From the NCBI RefSeq assembly GCF_000340565.2, contig NZ_CP007203.1, forward strand, positions 4,510,993-4,574,992: 64,000 bases of DNA, given 5' to 3'. Below, piece after piece: positions 63,542-64,000 of this stretch. The notes beneath the pieces were generated by a model. That model was not told the DNA's origin and ran no database searches. It saw nothing but the letters and a program-made list of their open reading frames with translations. Position 1 is the first letter of the stretch, and every line of letters starts with the position of its first letter. The translations under genes and the position numbers were made by a program. This stretch comes from Nodularia spumigena CCY9414 (lineage in GTDB: Bacteria; Cyanobacteriota; Cyanobacteriia; Cyanobacteriales; Nostocaceae).

Positions 63542-64000
63542 AACTGAGTTAAAAATCAATAACCATCAGCGTACCCAACTACTTCAACATTGTGGTGTTG
63601 CTCGTCATGCTTGGAATTGGGGATTAGCTCTTACCAAACAGATATTAGAGCACAATAAGTTAAATCCTAATTCCAAAATAAAATTTCCTACTGCTATTGA
63701 TTTACATAAATGGTTAGTAGCATTAGTAAAAAGTGAAAATCCCTGGTATTACGAATGTTCAAAATCAGCACCACAAGAAGCTCTACGAGCTTTAAAAACA
63801 GCATGGGATAGGTGCTTTAAAAAAATATCAGGAGTGCCTAAATTTAAGAGAAAGGGTAAACATGATAGCTTTACCTTAGAGGGTAGTGTCAAAAATTTAG
63901 AGTCAAATAAAATACAAGTACCGAAGATAGGAGTTCTCCAAACTTATGAAAGACTACCTCAAAAAGAAATTAAATCAGTAACCATTAGTCGTAAGGCTAA
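63525..64000 (+). CDS. tnpB: IS607-type TnpB, 3' end beyond the window
   Basis: From a TTG at 63525 (overlapping the recombinase gene) the frame is open to the window end: LLFGFKTELKINNHQRTQLL, HCGVARHAWNWGLALTKQ, ECSKSAPQEALRALKTAWDR and GVPKFKRKGKHDSF, the typical N-terminal part of the OrfB/TnpB family (about 158 residues visible). The RuvC acids and zinc ribbon would lie downstream, outside the window. It is a different TnpB lineage from the one at 60971. With a truncated recombinase next to it, the element is probably no longer able to move by itself. Confidence 0.85.
   Translation, partial: MLFGFKTELKINNHQRTQLLQHCGVARHAWNWGLALTKQILEHNKLNPNSKIKFPTAIDLHKWLVALVKSENPWYYECSKSAPQEALRALKTAWDRCFKKISGVPKFKRKGKHDSFTLEGSVKNLESNKIQVPKIGVLQTYERLPQKEIKSVTISRKA

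Noticed and set aside
1..64000. CRISPR array or cas genes
   Set aside because: The tandem arrays present are contiguous heptads with no spacers, and no Cas protein was recognised; the TnpB genes are transposon-borne.

Overview
The window comes from a filamentous, very probably heterocyst-forming cyanobacterium of the Nostocales (Nostoc/Anabaena/Nodularia type). The evidence is: thylakoid genes (petB, petD, psbZ, nblA, a CpcS-type bilin lyase); a kaiABC cluster with the short one-domain KaiA, followed by a TolC gene in the position of hgdD (heterocyst glycolipid export); a DnaE that ends in the N-half of the split DnaE intein; acyl-lipid desaturases desB and desD; many HIP1 palindromes (GCGATCGC); and many short heptanucleotide tandem (STRR-type) arrays. 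No rRNA gene is present, so I do not name a species.

Layout. 1-2438: desB (5' end outside the window) and desD, which together would give 18:3/18:4 membrane lipids. 2563-5787: on the minus strand, a ProA-like protein with a small membrane protein upstream, tRNA-Gly(GCC), ribH and psbZ. 6049-10761: a DHH-CBS-tRNA nucleotidyltransferase fusion, one intact and one frameshifted Uma2 nuclease gene, and a small conserved protein. 10891-14214: an ABC1/UbiB kinase-like gene followed by a PP2C phosphatase, then nblA with a long upstream region. 14862-24063: anmK, selO, a 5'-truncated hybrid kinase remnant (REC tail plus HPt) followed by a REC-GGDEF diguanylate cyclase, glycerate kinase, ycf20, a lipoprotein and a GT39 glycosyltransferase. 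24360-33592: a large hybrid kinase with degenerate receivers, kaiABC and hgdD. 33786-36796: a HEAT-repeat protein, a CpcS-type lyase and a truncated STAND NTPase. 36888-44390: a receptor Ser/Thr kinase with a periplasmic-binding-protein sensor, a secreted protein, an M50 protease, a degenerate metallo-beta-lactamase protein and ctpA. 44878-50075: petB, petD, an anti-sigma-type kinase, a decayed IS605-type end, a GT4 glycosyltransferase, a zinc-ribbon membrane protein and a rhodanese. 50425-58114: a HigBA toxin-antitoxin pair, dnaE-N with its split intein between two near-identical inverted repeats, and a second large hybrid kinase. 58318-64000: accessory and decaying DNA with an alpha-glucosidase remnant, an FAD/Rieske oxidoreductase, a TnpB element that has beheaded msrA, and a broken IS607-family element that leaves the window.

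The genes form several small functional groups rather than one large operon: photosynthetic electron transport and phycobilisome turnover, circadian timing, two-component and Ser/Thr signalling, and DNA replication. I found no single obviously new multi-gene system. The signals I think most worth a second look are: (1) heptad repeat arrays that lie inside a gene or supply the stop codons of four genes; (2) the ~97-bp inverted repeats flanking dnaE-N, one abutting the stop codon of the split intein; (3) the paired receptor kinase and sensor-less STAND NTPase; (4) TnpB and IS607 remnants that have truncated neighbouring genes; (5) paralogues of known enzymes that have lost catalytic residues (ProA, MBL protein, receivers).
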